The notes under the pieces: generated by a model | The model's input: only the letters and a program-made list of their open reading frames with translations | The model's database searches: none | What the model was told of the DNA's origin: nothing | In this document: in pieces, positions 9,341 through 16,715 of the stretch | Position numbering within the stretch: the first letter of the stretch is position 1 | How the letters are laid out: every line of letters begins with the position of its first letter | Program-made: the position numbers and the translations under genes | NCBI RefSeq assembly: GCF_000738175.1 | Contig: NZ_JFCH01000046.1 | Coordinates: forward strand, 26,099-90,098 | Origin: Corynebacterium jeikeium | GTDB lineage: Bacteria; Actinomycetota; Actinomycetes; Mycobacteriales; Mycobacteriaceae | Direction of reading: 5' to 3' | DNA length: 64,000 nucleotides

Positions 9341-10606
9341 ATGGAGCACATGGCATCCTCGAAGCGCAGCGGCTGGCGAAACTTCCTCACACCCGGATGG
9401 GTCATCACCGCCATCCTCGTCCTCGCCTTCACCTACGCCGCATTCAGCTTCCTAGCCCCCTGGCAACTGGGGAAGAACAAGGACAAAAACGCCTTCAACC
9501 AGCGCCTCGAACAATCCCTGCAAACCGACCCCGCCCCGATCACCGATGTGATCCCGGGCGACGGGGAATCAGTGGGCGTCGAAAAGGAATGGACCAGAGT
9601 CGCACTACAGGGCCGATTCCTGCCGAACAAGGAGGTGCTGCTGCGCAACCGCCCGGTGGAATCGGCTCACTCTTATCAAGCTTTGACGCCCTTTCGGCTC
9701 GACGGCGGGCAGACCGTCTTGGTGCATCGCGGGTGGGTCGCCGTGGAGGGGGACGGGGCTGCGCCTCGGCTGAAATCTGCGCCGGATGGTGAGGTGAAGG
9801 TGACCGGGTTTATCCGCATGAGCGAGGCTGTGCCGGATGCGAAGCCTACGGAGTCTCAGGGATACACGCAGGTCACGGGCATGTCGACGAAGCAGATCTC
9901 CGAGGTGACGGGCGAGGATCTGGCGGCGGATTATGTGCAGCTGGATTCGGAAAGCGTCGACCGCCTGAACAGTATGGCCGGTGGCGGTGCTGGTGGTGCT
10001 GGCGGCGATGGTGCTGGCGGCGGAGCTGCTGATAGTGATGCTGGTGCCGACGGTGGTGCCAGCAGTGACACCGGCGGCGGAGAAGCCGGCGGTGCGCCGG
10101 ATCTGAAGGCGCTGCCTCTGCCGCACTTGGATGGTGGCACGAACTTGTCCTATGGAATTCAGTGGATTGCTTTCGGCATCTTGGCGCCGGTGGGCTTGGG
10201 CTGGTTTGTGTATGCGGAGATGCGCGAGCGCCGGCGTGAGCGCGAGGAAAGCGCCGAGGTCGCCCGCCTAAATGCCCAGATCACCGACGGTGCCGGTGGT
10301 GATGGTGCTGACGCTGGTGGTGAAGGTGGCGGTGCTGGTGGTGAAGGTAGTGCGAGCAGTGCTGGCGGTGCTGGCGGTGGGGTAGGCGACGGAGCTGCTT
10401 CAGCTGTTGGCGCGCGTTCCGGTGTCGCTGGAGCTGCAGGCGACGGAGCTGCTAAACCCAAGTCGGCCGAATCTAAGAAGTCGGAACCCAGTGGCGCCGA
10501 GAAGCCGAAGTCTCGAAAGCGTTCCGACCTTACCGATCGCTATGGAGGCACCCGCTCCCGCTTCGAAGAGCGCCGCGCGGAAAAGCGCGGCAGGGAGCGC
10601 TTCTAG
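9341..10606 (+). CDS. SURF1 family protein with Gly/Ala-rich insertions
   Basis: This 421-residue membrane protein is related to SURF1, a cytochrome c oxidase assembly factor. The first membrane span (WVITAILVLAFTYAAFSFLA) is followed by PWQLGKNKDKN, then the conserved LLRNRPVESAHSYQALTPFR and VLVHRGWVAV. The second span is IQWIAFGILAPVGLGWFVYA. Two long low-complexity Gly/Ala/Asp/Ser segments are unusual: one sits just before the second span (about residues 212-255), another fills much of the C-terminal tail, which ends in a basic TDRYGGTRSRFEERRAEKRG. The start at 9341 follows GGGGG; an ATG three codons later is the alternative. The ortholog in M. tuberculosis also lies near ptpA. Confidence 0.85.
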   Translation: MEHMASSKRSGWRNFLTPGWVITAILVLAFTYAAFSFLAPWQLGKNKDKNAFNQRLEQSLQTDPAPITDVIPGDGESVGVEKEWTRVALQGRFLPNKEVLLRNRPVESAHSYQALTPFRLDGGQTVLVHRGWVAVEGDGAAPRLKSAPDGEVKVTGFIRMSEAVPDAKPTESQGYTQVTGMSTKQISEVTGEDLAADYVQLDSESVDRLNSMAGGGAGGAGGDGAGGGAADSDAGADGGASSDTGGGEAGGAPDLKALPLPHLDGGTNLSYGIQWIAFGILAPVGLGWFVYAEMRERRREREESAEVARLNAQITDGAGGDGADAGGEGGGAGGEGSASSAGGAGGGVGDGAASAVGARSGVAGAAGDGAAKPKSAESKKSEPSGAEKPKSRKRSDLTDRYGGTRSRFEERRAEKRGRERF

Positions 10607-10680
10607 TCCCACAGGTCGCCGGCCCGGCCCGACCCGGCCCGCGGGTATCGCCCCCAAGTCCACAAGCTGCTGCTACTTGG

Positions 10681-10739
10681 CAACAAACTGCCTCTCTGGA
10701 CACAAACTGCCTCTCTGGCAACGAACCGCCTCCCGGGCA
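10681..10739. repeat. Three degenerate 20-bp tandem repeats
   Basis: Units begin at 10681, 10701 and 10721, sharing a core of ACAAACTGCCTCTCTGG that decays to ACGAACCGCCTCCCGGG in the third. No coding role is visible. Confidence 0.7.
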
Positions 10740-10766
10740 CGCTGCAAGTTGCCCCTCAGCCAGCAG

Positions 10767-10891
10767 AATGTCGTTAGATCGGGAATACGTCAACGCCGAT
10801 CGCGCTCCACGGTTTTTCAAAACCTTTTGACCTGCGGTTTTAGATAAATGGAAATGGCTGTCATCAACGCATTCCCGTTCTAGCGACACGT
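10767..10891 (+). repeat. Dispersed inverted-repeat element, copy A
   Basis: The left end AATGTCGTTAGATCGGGAAT is the near-perfect inverse of the right end ATTCCCGTTCTAGCGACA, giving about 24 bp of inverted repeat with few mismatches around a roughly 75-base middle. The middle contains TTTTGACCTGCGG, the core shared by all copies. Length is 125 bp. Confidence 0.8.
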
Positions 10892-11056
10892 GATCATCTG
10901 AGGTGGCTCAAGATCTCCGCTATGGCGACATTTGGGCGCCTAAAACCGCTCCGAGGCCTCGATCCGGTGGCATTTGGCTATGGCCTGTTTTTATTTGGGT
11001 ACGTGGAGTGGTTGAGAATGCTCAACTCGGCGGTATTGGGTGGTGCCGGAAGGGTT

Positions 11057-11183
11057 AAATGTCGGAAAAGTTGCAAAACAGAAAATCGGCTAGATGACAG
11101 CCTGCGACAAAAACGCTCTGACCTGCATGTTTGCATTAGTGAAAATTGTCTGCAATAACGTTGTGCAACTTTTCCGACACTTT
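11057..11183 (+). repeat. Dispersed inverted-repeat element, copy B
   Basis: The left arm AAATGTCGGAAAAGTTGCA and the right arm TGCAACTTTTCCGACA are exact inverses over 16 bp, and pairing extends further inward. The middle has GCTCTGACCTGCATGTTTGC. Length is 127 bp. The arm sequence is unrelated to that of copy A beyond the TGTCG ends, yet it is complementary within the copy. Confidence 0.85.
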
Positions 11184-11308
11184 GGCGGAAGCGGTGAATT
11201 TTGGAGTGTGCAGGCCCGGTGTTTTGCAACTTTTCCGACAATTAGGGGTCAACGGTGCAGTTCGGAGGTCTGCAGCCGCTGGCGTTCTGCACGCTTTCCG
11301 ACATTTAA
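11162..11308. repeat. Tandem copies of the copy B right arm, period about 60-65 bp
   Basis: TGCAACTTTTCCGACA occurs at about 11164 and 11225, and a decayed form TGCACGCTTTCCGACA at about 11289. The stretches between are also alike (CGGTG, A, TT, GGAG, TGCAG, CC at matching positions), so a unit of about 60-65 bp is repeated nearly three times. The last unit ends a few bases before the ptpA stop. Confidence 0.7.
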
Positions 11309-11324
11309 GCGGCGGAAAGGCTCA

Positions 11325-11840
11325 CTAACGCCCCAGCTGCTCCCGGACATACTCCACAATGCCCGGTACGGCGGCCTCAATCTGCTGCCCGACCTCGGTA
11401 AAGTCCGAGCGGTGGCCGTAGTAAGGGTCGGCGACTTCGGCACCGGCGGGGGAGTTGGCGTCAAAGGTACGGAACAAGCGAATGCGCTCCGGGGCGACAC
11501 CCGCGTTGCGCAACCCGCGCACGTGCCCGTCGTCCATGGCCAGGAAAAGGTCGGCGCCCAAATGCTCAGGTCCGAGCTGTGCCGCGCGGTGCGCCGTGCC
11601 GTCGTAGCCCAATGACGCCAACTCATCCACCGCCCGACCATCAGCGCCGTCGCCGATGTGCCAGCCGCCGAGTCCGCAGGAATTCAGGGTCACGGGCGCG
11701 TCGGCGGCGGAGGATTCGGCAGCATCAGCGGCCGGGGAGTGACTGGTGGCGATGCCGGCTTCCTCGAGGCCGGCGCGCAGAATCACCTCGCCCATCGGGG
11801 AGCGGCAGATGTTGCCCGTGCATACGACAGTGATGTGCAT
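11325..11840 (-). CDS. ptpA: Low-molecular-weight protein-tyrosine phosphatase PtpA
   Basis: This 171-residue enzyme hydrolyses phosphotyrosine through a cysteinyl-phosphate. The P-loop CTGNICRS begins at Cys7, followed by PMGEVILRAGLEEAGI. The general-acid aspartate lies in DPYYGHRSDF near the C-terminus. An insertion of about 20 Ala/Asp/Ser-rich residues follows the first helix (SHSPAADAAESSAADAPVTL), longer than in typical members. The gene lies downstream of a HAD phosphatase-like gene on the same strand, the same pairing as ptpA and the HAD-fold PtkA in M. tuberculosis. Confidence 0.93.
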   Translation of the reverse strand: MHITVVCTGNICRSPMGEVILRAGLEEAGIATSHSPAADAAESSAADAPVTLNSCGLGGWHIGDGADGRAVDELASLGYDGTAHRAAQLGPEHLGADLFLAMDDGHVRGLRNAGVAPERIRLFRTFDANSPAGAEVADPYYGHRSDFTEVGQQIEAAVPGIVEYVREQLGR

Positions 11841-11962
11841 TTAATTCCTTTCAGTTCATTGAGGACTTGAGGTTCGGGGCTGCATTGCGTTGGCAGCGCC
11901 ACCCTGCTGGCGCGGCGCAGCCCCGGCAGTCCGGCAGCGCCCCTGGCATTGAGGCGCCCCGG

Positions 11963-12679
11963 CTAGCCCTCGTTGGCCCAGCGCTGCACCAGCGCGTCCA
12001 GCTCCTCCAGAGTGTCCACGCTGTAGGCGGCCTTGGCGTGCTCGTCTGCGGAACCGTAGCCCCAGCCGACCAGCACCGTGGGGATGCCGGACTGCGCGGC
12101 GCCCTCCACGTCGTGGATGCGGTCGCCGATTAGCAGCATCTTCGTCGGGTCGAGAGCCTGCAGGCCTTCCTCGGCGCTCATGTGAGCCAGGAATTCCCGC
12201 ACCTCGGGAGCCTCCTTCAGCTGCTCCAGCGCGTACTCAATCACGGCAGCCTTGGATCGGCGGGTGCCGTCCTCCTGTGCCGCGCCGAGTACCGCGAAGT
12301 ACTTCAGCATGTCGTGCTCGCGCAGGATCCGCTCCGCCGACACTTCGGACTTGGACGTTGCCGTGGACAGGATAATGCCCTCGCTGGACCACTTTTCCAG
12401 CAGGTCGCGCATGCCAGGGAACGGGGTGGCTTCCTTCCAGCGTCCGTTTTCCTGGTCCGAAAGGTATGTGTCAAAAACCTTCTGCAGCAGTTCGCCTTCC
12501 AGGCCAATGTCCTGCAGGGTCTCCACCATCGGCGGGCCGGGGATCTCGCGCACGCGCTCCTCGTCAGGCACCGGCACCCCGTGAGCCTCCAGGGCGTTCA
12601 CGAAGCTGGCGCGGATGCCGGGGTAGCTATCCATCAGCGTTCCGTCTACGTCTACAAGCAGAATTGGTAAGTCTCGCAC
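11963..12679 (-). CDS. HAD-family hydrolase (phosphoglycolate phosphatase-like / PtkA-like)
   Basis: This 238-residue haloacid dehalogenase-fold protein shows motif I LVDVDGTLMDS (nucleophile Asp10, acid Asp12), a helical cap (GIRASFVNALEAHGVPVPDE), motif II LSTATSKSE, a lysine near RRSKAAVIEYAL, and motif III LLIGDRIHDVEGA. The fold and cap suit phosphoglycolate phosphatase. Position beside ptpA matches M. tuberculosis PtkA, a HAD protein reported to have tyrosine kinase activity, so that role is possible by synteny. The 122 bases between it and ptpA hold short GC-rich repeats and no gene. Confidence 0.85.
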   Translation of the reverse strand: MRDLPILLVDVDGTLMDSYPGIRASFVNALEAHGVPVPDEERVREIPGPPMVETLQDIGLEGELLQKVFDTYLSDQENGRWKEATPFPGMRDLLEKWSSEGIILSTATSKSEVSAERILREHDMLKYFAVLGAAQEDGTRRSKAAVIEYALEQLKEAPEVREFLAHMSAEEGLQALDPTKMLLIGDRIHDVEGAAQSGIPTVLVGWGYGSADEHAKAAYSVDTLEELDALVQRWANEG

Positions 12680-12802
12680 TCCTCCAGTGTGTCAGATCTG
12701 GCTAGGCTGGGTGGAGCATGCAGCCAGCCGAGCGAGCAGCCGGGCTGGCAGCACCTTGCAGCCGCAAAGCTAGCAGCACATAGCAGTACCCCAGGAGAAT
12801 CC

Positions 12803-14020
12803 GTGCCCGAGCCATCCACCCACCCTGCCGCACCCGCCGCGAACCCCGAGACCGCCGCACCCGCCGCGAACCCCGAGACCGCCGCACCCGCCGCGAATCA
12901 AACCACCGTCGCCGACGTCGCCGCCGCCTTGGAGGCCGCCTACCCGCCTCACCTCGCGGAATCCTGGGACGCGGTGGGCCTGATCTGTGGCGACCCCGCC
13001 GAGCCCGCCGACAAGGTCGCCTTCGCCTTAGACTGCACCGACGCCGTCGTGGATGCCGCCATCGCCCAGGGCGCGCAGATGCTCGTGGTCCATCATCCGC
13101 TGCTGCTCCGCGGCGTCACCGCCGTGCCCGCCAACTCCCCGAAGGGCCGCATCGTCCACAAGCTGATCCGCAACGCCATCGCCCTATTCGCAGCACACAC
13201 AAACGCCGATTCCGCCCGCCCCGGCGTGAACGATCGCCTGGCCGAGCTCCTCGGCGTCACCCCGGGCGCACCCTTGCGGCCGATCCCTTCTAGCACCGAC
13301 AAGTGGGGCTTCACCGTTCCTCTTAATGACGCCCCCACGGTGAAATCCGCCATCTTCTCCGCAGGCGGTGGCGCGCAGGGTGACTATGAGCAGGCCTGCT
13401 TCGAGTTCTCCGTCACCGGCCAGTTCCTGCCCACGGAAGGCGCGAATCCGCACCTCGGCGCGGTCGGGGAGGTAGAGACGGTCGAGGAGGTCCGCATTGA
13501 GTTCGTAGCCCCCGCCGCGAAGCGGGAAGCTATCCGCGCGGCCCTCATCAAGGCCCACCCCTATGAGGAGCCGGCCTACGACTGCGTGGAAACCTCCCTG
13601 CCCACGCCCGCCGACCAGCAGCTGGGCATCGGGCGCGTCGGCGAGCTGGATACCCCAATGACCCTGCGGGAGTTTACCGCCCGCGTGGCCGAGCGCCTGC
13701 CCGCTACCGAATGGGGCGTGCGCGCAGCCGGAGACCCGGATGCCATGATCCGCACCGTCGCCGTCGCTAGCGGCGCCGGAGATAGCTTCCTCGGCCAGGT
13801 CGCAAAAATGGACGTGGACTGCTTCGTCACCTCCGACCTGCGCCACCACCCGGTGGATGAGCACCTGCGCATGGGCGGGTGCCCGGTGATCGATACCGCC
13901 CACTGGGCCAGCGAGTTTCCGTGGTGTTTCCAGGCGGAAGGCGTCATTAAGAAGGCAACGAAGGCACAGACCACAGTGATCGACGTGCGCACCGACCCGT
14001 GGACCGTGCACGAAAAATAG
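12803..14020 (+). CDS. Nif3-like dinuclear metal centre protein
   Basis: This 405-residue protein of the Nif3/YqfO/DUF34 family forms hexameric rings with two metals per subunit; its biochemical role is debated. Metal-ligand motifs are MLVVHHPLLLRG, AHTNADSARPGVNDRLAE and, near the end, IDTAHWASEFP. The central insertion with AHPYEEPAYDCVE is the PII-like domain found in long family members. The start is set at GTG 12803 because CAGGAGAA lies 4 bases upstream; the frame remains open further upstream without a better signal. The first about 40 residues are Ala/Pro repeats. The next gene follows after 13 bases, and the zinc-ribbon and RNase H genes appear co-transcribed, as in mycobacteria. Confidence 0.92.
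   Translation: MPEPSTHPAAPAANPETAAPAANPETAAPAANQTTVADVAAALEAAYPPHLAESWDAVGLICGDPAEPADKVAFALDCTDAVVDAAIAQGAQMLVVHHPLLLRGVTAVPANSPKGRIVHKLIRNAIALFAAHTNADSARPGVNDRLAELLGVTPGAPLRPIPSSTDKWGFTVPLNDAPTVKSAIFSAGGGAQGDYEQACFEFSVTGQFLPTEGANPHLGAVGEVETVEEVRIEFVAPAAKREAIRAALIKAHPYEEPAYDCVETSLPTPADQQLGIGRVGELDTPMTLREFTARVAERLPATEWGVRAAGDPDAMIRTVAVASGAGDSFLGQVAKMDVDCFVTSDLRHHPVDEHLRMGGCPVIDTAHWASEFPWCFQAEGVIKKATKAQTTVIDVRTDPWTVHEK
12828..12900 (+). repeat. 27-bp in-frame tandem repeat in the Nif3 gene
   Basis: Two perfect 27-bp units (12828-12854, 12855-12881) and most of a third encode repeated AAPAANPET at the N-terminus. The period is a multiple of three, so the copy number can change without breaking the frame. 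Confidence 0.85.
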
Positions 14021-14033
14021 GAGGACAACTGCG

Positions 14034-14780
14034 ATGCGCTGGACCACCGACGACCGAAAGAACCTGGCAGACCTAGCGCGCGACCAGGAGGAGCTGGACA
14101 TCGCTCAAGCGCGGCTGGACTCGCTGCCGGAGCAGGCGAAGCTGGAGGAGCTGCAGGCTCAGAAGCGCGAGGAACGCCGCCAGCAGGTGCTGAACAACGC
14201 GCAGGTCAGGAGCGACCAGGCCTCCCTGATGCGCCTGCGCCAGGACGTGGCGAAGCTCAAGGAGCGCGAGCGGGCGAACGTGGCGGGGCTGAACTCGCAG
14301 ACCGACCCGGAGCGGCGGCGCGACCTGAAGCACGACCTGCACAGCACCCGTGACCGGCTGCGGGATCTGGAGGGTCGACTGGAACGCTCCGTGAAGGTGC
14401 AGTCGATGTTCAGCGGGGCCAATTCCGCCGCCGACGAGGCCGACGACCAGACGCATGCGCAGATCGACGAGGACATCGCCGCCGCGCAGACCGACCTGGA
14501 CCGGGCGACCAACGCCCTGGAGGCCGACATTTCCGCCATCAAGGCCCGGTTGACCCAGCGGCGGACGGCACTGGAAGACACGAACGCGGAGCTGCTGCAG
14601 GCCTACGATCAGCAACTCGCCGAGCACGGGGTGGGGGCCGCGCCGTTGAAGGGGCGGACTTGCCAGGCGTGCTTCATGGAGTTAGACCCACTGTCCTTGA
14701 AGGAGATCGACAAGCTGGCAGCAGACGGCAGCGGGGAAGTGCCACGGTGCCCTGAATGTAATGTCCTGCTGCTGCGATAG
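14034..14780 (+). CDS. Coiled-coil protein with C-terminal zinc ribbon (DUF164 type)
   Basis: This 248-residue protein has its first about 190 residues as a charged, heptad-rich coiled coil (for example EELDIAQARLDSLPEQAKLE and DLKHDLHSTRDRLRDLEGRL). The C-terminus is a zinc ribbon, TCQAC ... CPEC, spaced by about 35 residues. It is conserved between Nif3 and RNase H/phosphatase genes in actinobacteria (Rv2229c type). The zinc ribbon suggests nucleic acid or protein binding; no specific function is known to me. GGAGGA lies just before the start. Confidence 0.88.
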   Translation: MRWTTDDRKNLADLARDQEELDIAQARLDSLPEQAKLEELQAQKREERRQQVLNNAQVRSDQASLMRLRQDVAKLKERERANVAGLNSQTDPERRRDLKHDLHSTRDRLRDLEGRLERSVKVQSMFSGANSAADEADDQTHAQIDEDIAAAQTDLDRATNALEADISAIKARLTQRRTALEDTNAELLQAYDQQLAEHGVGAAPLKGRTCQACFMELDPLSLKEIDKLAADGSGEVPRCPECNVLLLR

Positions 14781-14813
14781 AGTGACCTGAAGACGACAGA
14801 ACGAGGGTGATGA

Positions 14814-16178
14814 ATGATGCGCTTAGACGTGGAATGCGACGGAGGATCCCGCGGTAACCCGGGCATCGCCGGTTGCGGCAGTTCGGTCCTGGAGGGTGAT
14901 CAGGAAGTAGCCGCACGCTGGGAGTTCATTGCCAAGGCCACGAATAATGTGGCGGAGTACCAGGGGCTCATCAACGCCTTGGAGTTGGCCATCGAGGTGG
15001 CGAAAATCCGCGGGATCGCCGCCGCGGACCTGGAGATCCAGGTACGCATGGATTCCAAGCTCGTCGTCGAGCAGATGAGCGGCCGCTGGAAAATCAAGCA
15101 CCCCGACATGAAGCCCCTGGCCGCGCGGGTCAAGGAGCTCGAGGCGACTCTTGCCGCCGTCACTTACAACTGGGTGCCGCGCGCGCAGAATAAGCGCGCC
15201 GACGAGCTGGCCAATCGCGCCATGGATGATGGGATTGGGGGGCGCTGGTTTGATGACGCCCTCTCGTTCCAACCCGCCGCCGACTCAGTCGAGGCCGGCG
15301 AGGATGCTGCACTGGCTCCTGCAGGGGCTTCAGGCGCTGCGGGCAATGAAAGCAAGGGCGCGGATGCCACCGGCGCGGCGGCCGTGACCGACGCCGCGAG
15401 CGCGCCGGAATGGCACCCCGGCGGGAAGCCGACCCGCCTGTGGGTGCTGCGGCACGGGCAGACGGAGATGAGCGTGCAGAAGCAGTTCTCTGGGCTCTCC
15501 GACCCGGAGCTAACCTCCCATGGGCGTGAGCAGGCCCGCCGGGCCGCGGCCTACGTGGCCGGGCAGCTGGCAGGCGGCGCGGGTGCTATCTACAGCTCCC
15601 CGCTGAAACGCACCCGCCAGACCGCGGAGGCCGTGGCCGAGGCGCTGGCTGCGGCCCCCGCGGAGGCCGCAGCGGTCGCCGGTTCCAGTAACGCTGGTGG
15701 CGCTGGCACCGCCAAGCCTCGAGTCCATGTGACCGAAGCCCTGATCGAGATGGACTTCGGAGACTGGGAAGGCCGCACCTTCGCCGAGGTCATGGAAGAA
15801 TTCCCCCTTGAGCACGACGCCTGCTTCTGGGACAGTTCCGCAGCCCCTAGCGGAGGCGAAAGCCCCGATGACGTGCTCGCCCGCGTGCGCCCCTTCCTTC
15901 GCGACGTCGCCCGCAACCACCCCGGCGAGGATGTCGTGCTGGTCAGCCACGTGACACCCATTAAGTCCATCCTGCGCCACGCTTTTTGTGCCAGCGGCGC
16001 GTTGTACCGCACGCTGCACCTGGACCTGGCGGGCTTGAGCGTCATCGAAATTTTCCCGGATGGTTCAGAAGGTTCCGGGGGAGAAGTGGGCGTCAACAAT
16101 AAGGGCAGCAACAAAGACAGCGCCGTGGTGCGAAGGGTCAACGATACGCACTTCCTCGATGGAGAAACCGTGCGCTAG
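14814..16178 (+). CDS. Bifunctional RNase HI / histidine phosphatase
   Basis: This 454-residue two-domain enzyme begins with an RNase HI domain (residues 1 to about 140: DVECDGGSRGNPGIAG, NNVAEYQGLINALELA, RMDSKLVVEQMSG, RAQNKRADELAN) that cuts RNA in RNA:DNA hybrids. The second domain is a histidine-phosphatase/CobC-like fold (LRHGQTEMSVQKQFSG, SSPLKRTRQTAEAVAE, EMDFGDWEGRTF, VLVSHVTPIKSILRH). The mycobacterial counterpart Rv2228c has both activities. An Ala-rich linker of about 60 residues joins the domains, and a second Ala/Gly insertion lies inside the phosphatase. Start at 14814 follows GAGGG; an ATG one codon later is possible. Confidence 0.93.
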   Translation: MMRLDVECDGGSRGNPGIAGCGSSVLEGDQEVAARWEFIAKATNNVAEYQGLINALELAIEVAKIRGIAAADLEIQVRMDSKLVVEQMSGRWKIKHPDMKPLAARVKELEATLAAVTYNWVPRAQNKRADELANRAMDDGIGGRWFDDALSFQPAADSVEAGEDAALAPAGASGAAGNESKGADATGAAAVTDAASAPEWHPGGKPTRLWVLRHGQTEMSVQKQFSGLSDPELTSHGREQARRAAAYVAGQLAGGAGAIYSSPLKRTRQTAEAVAEALAAAPAEAAAVAGSSNAGGAGTAKPRVHVTEALIEMDFGDWEGRTFAEVMEEFPLEHDACFWDSSAAPSGGESPDDVLARVRPFLRDVARNHPGEDVVLVSHVTPIKSILRHAFCASGALYRTLHLDLAGLSVIEIFPDGSEGSGGEVGVNNKGSNKDSAVVRRVNDTHFLDGETVR

Positions 16179-16189
16179 AGTTAAACCTT

Positions 16190-16668
16190 GTCGAGACGGC
16201 CGGGCGATCGCGGCGCGCGGAACCACCCTGCATACAGGGCAGGCCGGGCGCGGAGGAAAGTCCGGACTCCACAGGGCAACGGTGGTTGCTAACAGCAACC
16301 CGGGGCGACCTGCGGGAACAGTGCCACAGAAAACAAACCGCCCGCCACGCGCGGGTAAGGGTGAAAAGGTGCGGTAAGAGCGCACCAGCACCTCAGGCGA
16401 CTGGGGTGGCTAGGTAAACCCCACCGGGAGCAAGGTCAAGGTGCCCGCACGCGCGCCATCCCAGATGGTGCACAAGCGTGCGGCGTAGCTCTAGGGCTGC
16501 CCGCCCAACGATGAGCAGGTAGGCCGCTTGAAGCCACCAGCAATGGTGGGCTCAGATGGATGATCGCCTCGTCCTACGCCTTCTTCGCGTGCCCACGCGG
16601 TGCTGCGGAGTGGGCGGGGGATAGGACAGAATCCGGCTCACAGGCTGTCTCGACTTAAAAATTTTTTG
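16190..16668 (+). ncRNA. rnpB: RNase P RNA (rnpB)
   Basis: This is the catalytic RNA that matures tRNA 5' ends. GTCGAGAC at 16190 pairs with GTCTCGAC ending at 16654 to close helix P1. Universal RNase P RNA blocks are present: GAGGAAAGTCCGGACTCC near 16252, ACAGAAAACAAACCGCC near 16326, and GGATAGGACAGAATCCGGC near 16619. The roughly 465-base body is followed by AAAAATTTTTT, which serves as terminator together with the closing stem. Boundaries are reliable to a few bases. Confidence 0.95.
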
Positions 16669-16715
16669 GGGCTTAGGCGTGGCCGGGGTGGCGCGGTTGT
16701 GTCACTCTTGGAGGC

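Larger units (their letters stand above)
10607..11324. other. Gene-free repeat-rich intergenic region
   Basis: No convincing gene is visible between the SURF1 and ptpA stops. The stretch holds three degenerate 20-bp tandem units (10681-10739), two members of the dispersed inverted-repeat family (10767-10891 and 11057-11183), and two further copies of the right arm of the second member (about 11222-11243 and 11285-11308). Base composition falls well below that of the neighbours. Confidence 0.75.

Noticed and set aside
12828..12900. Possible CRISPR-like array
   Set aside because: The units are directly adjacent without spacers and are inside a coding frame. No CRISPR repeats or cas genes were seen anywhere in the window.
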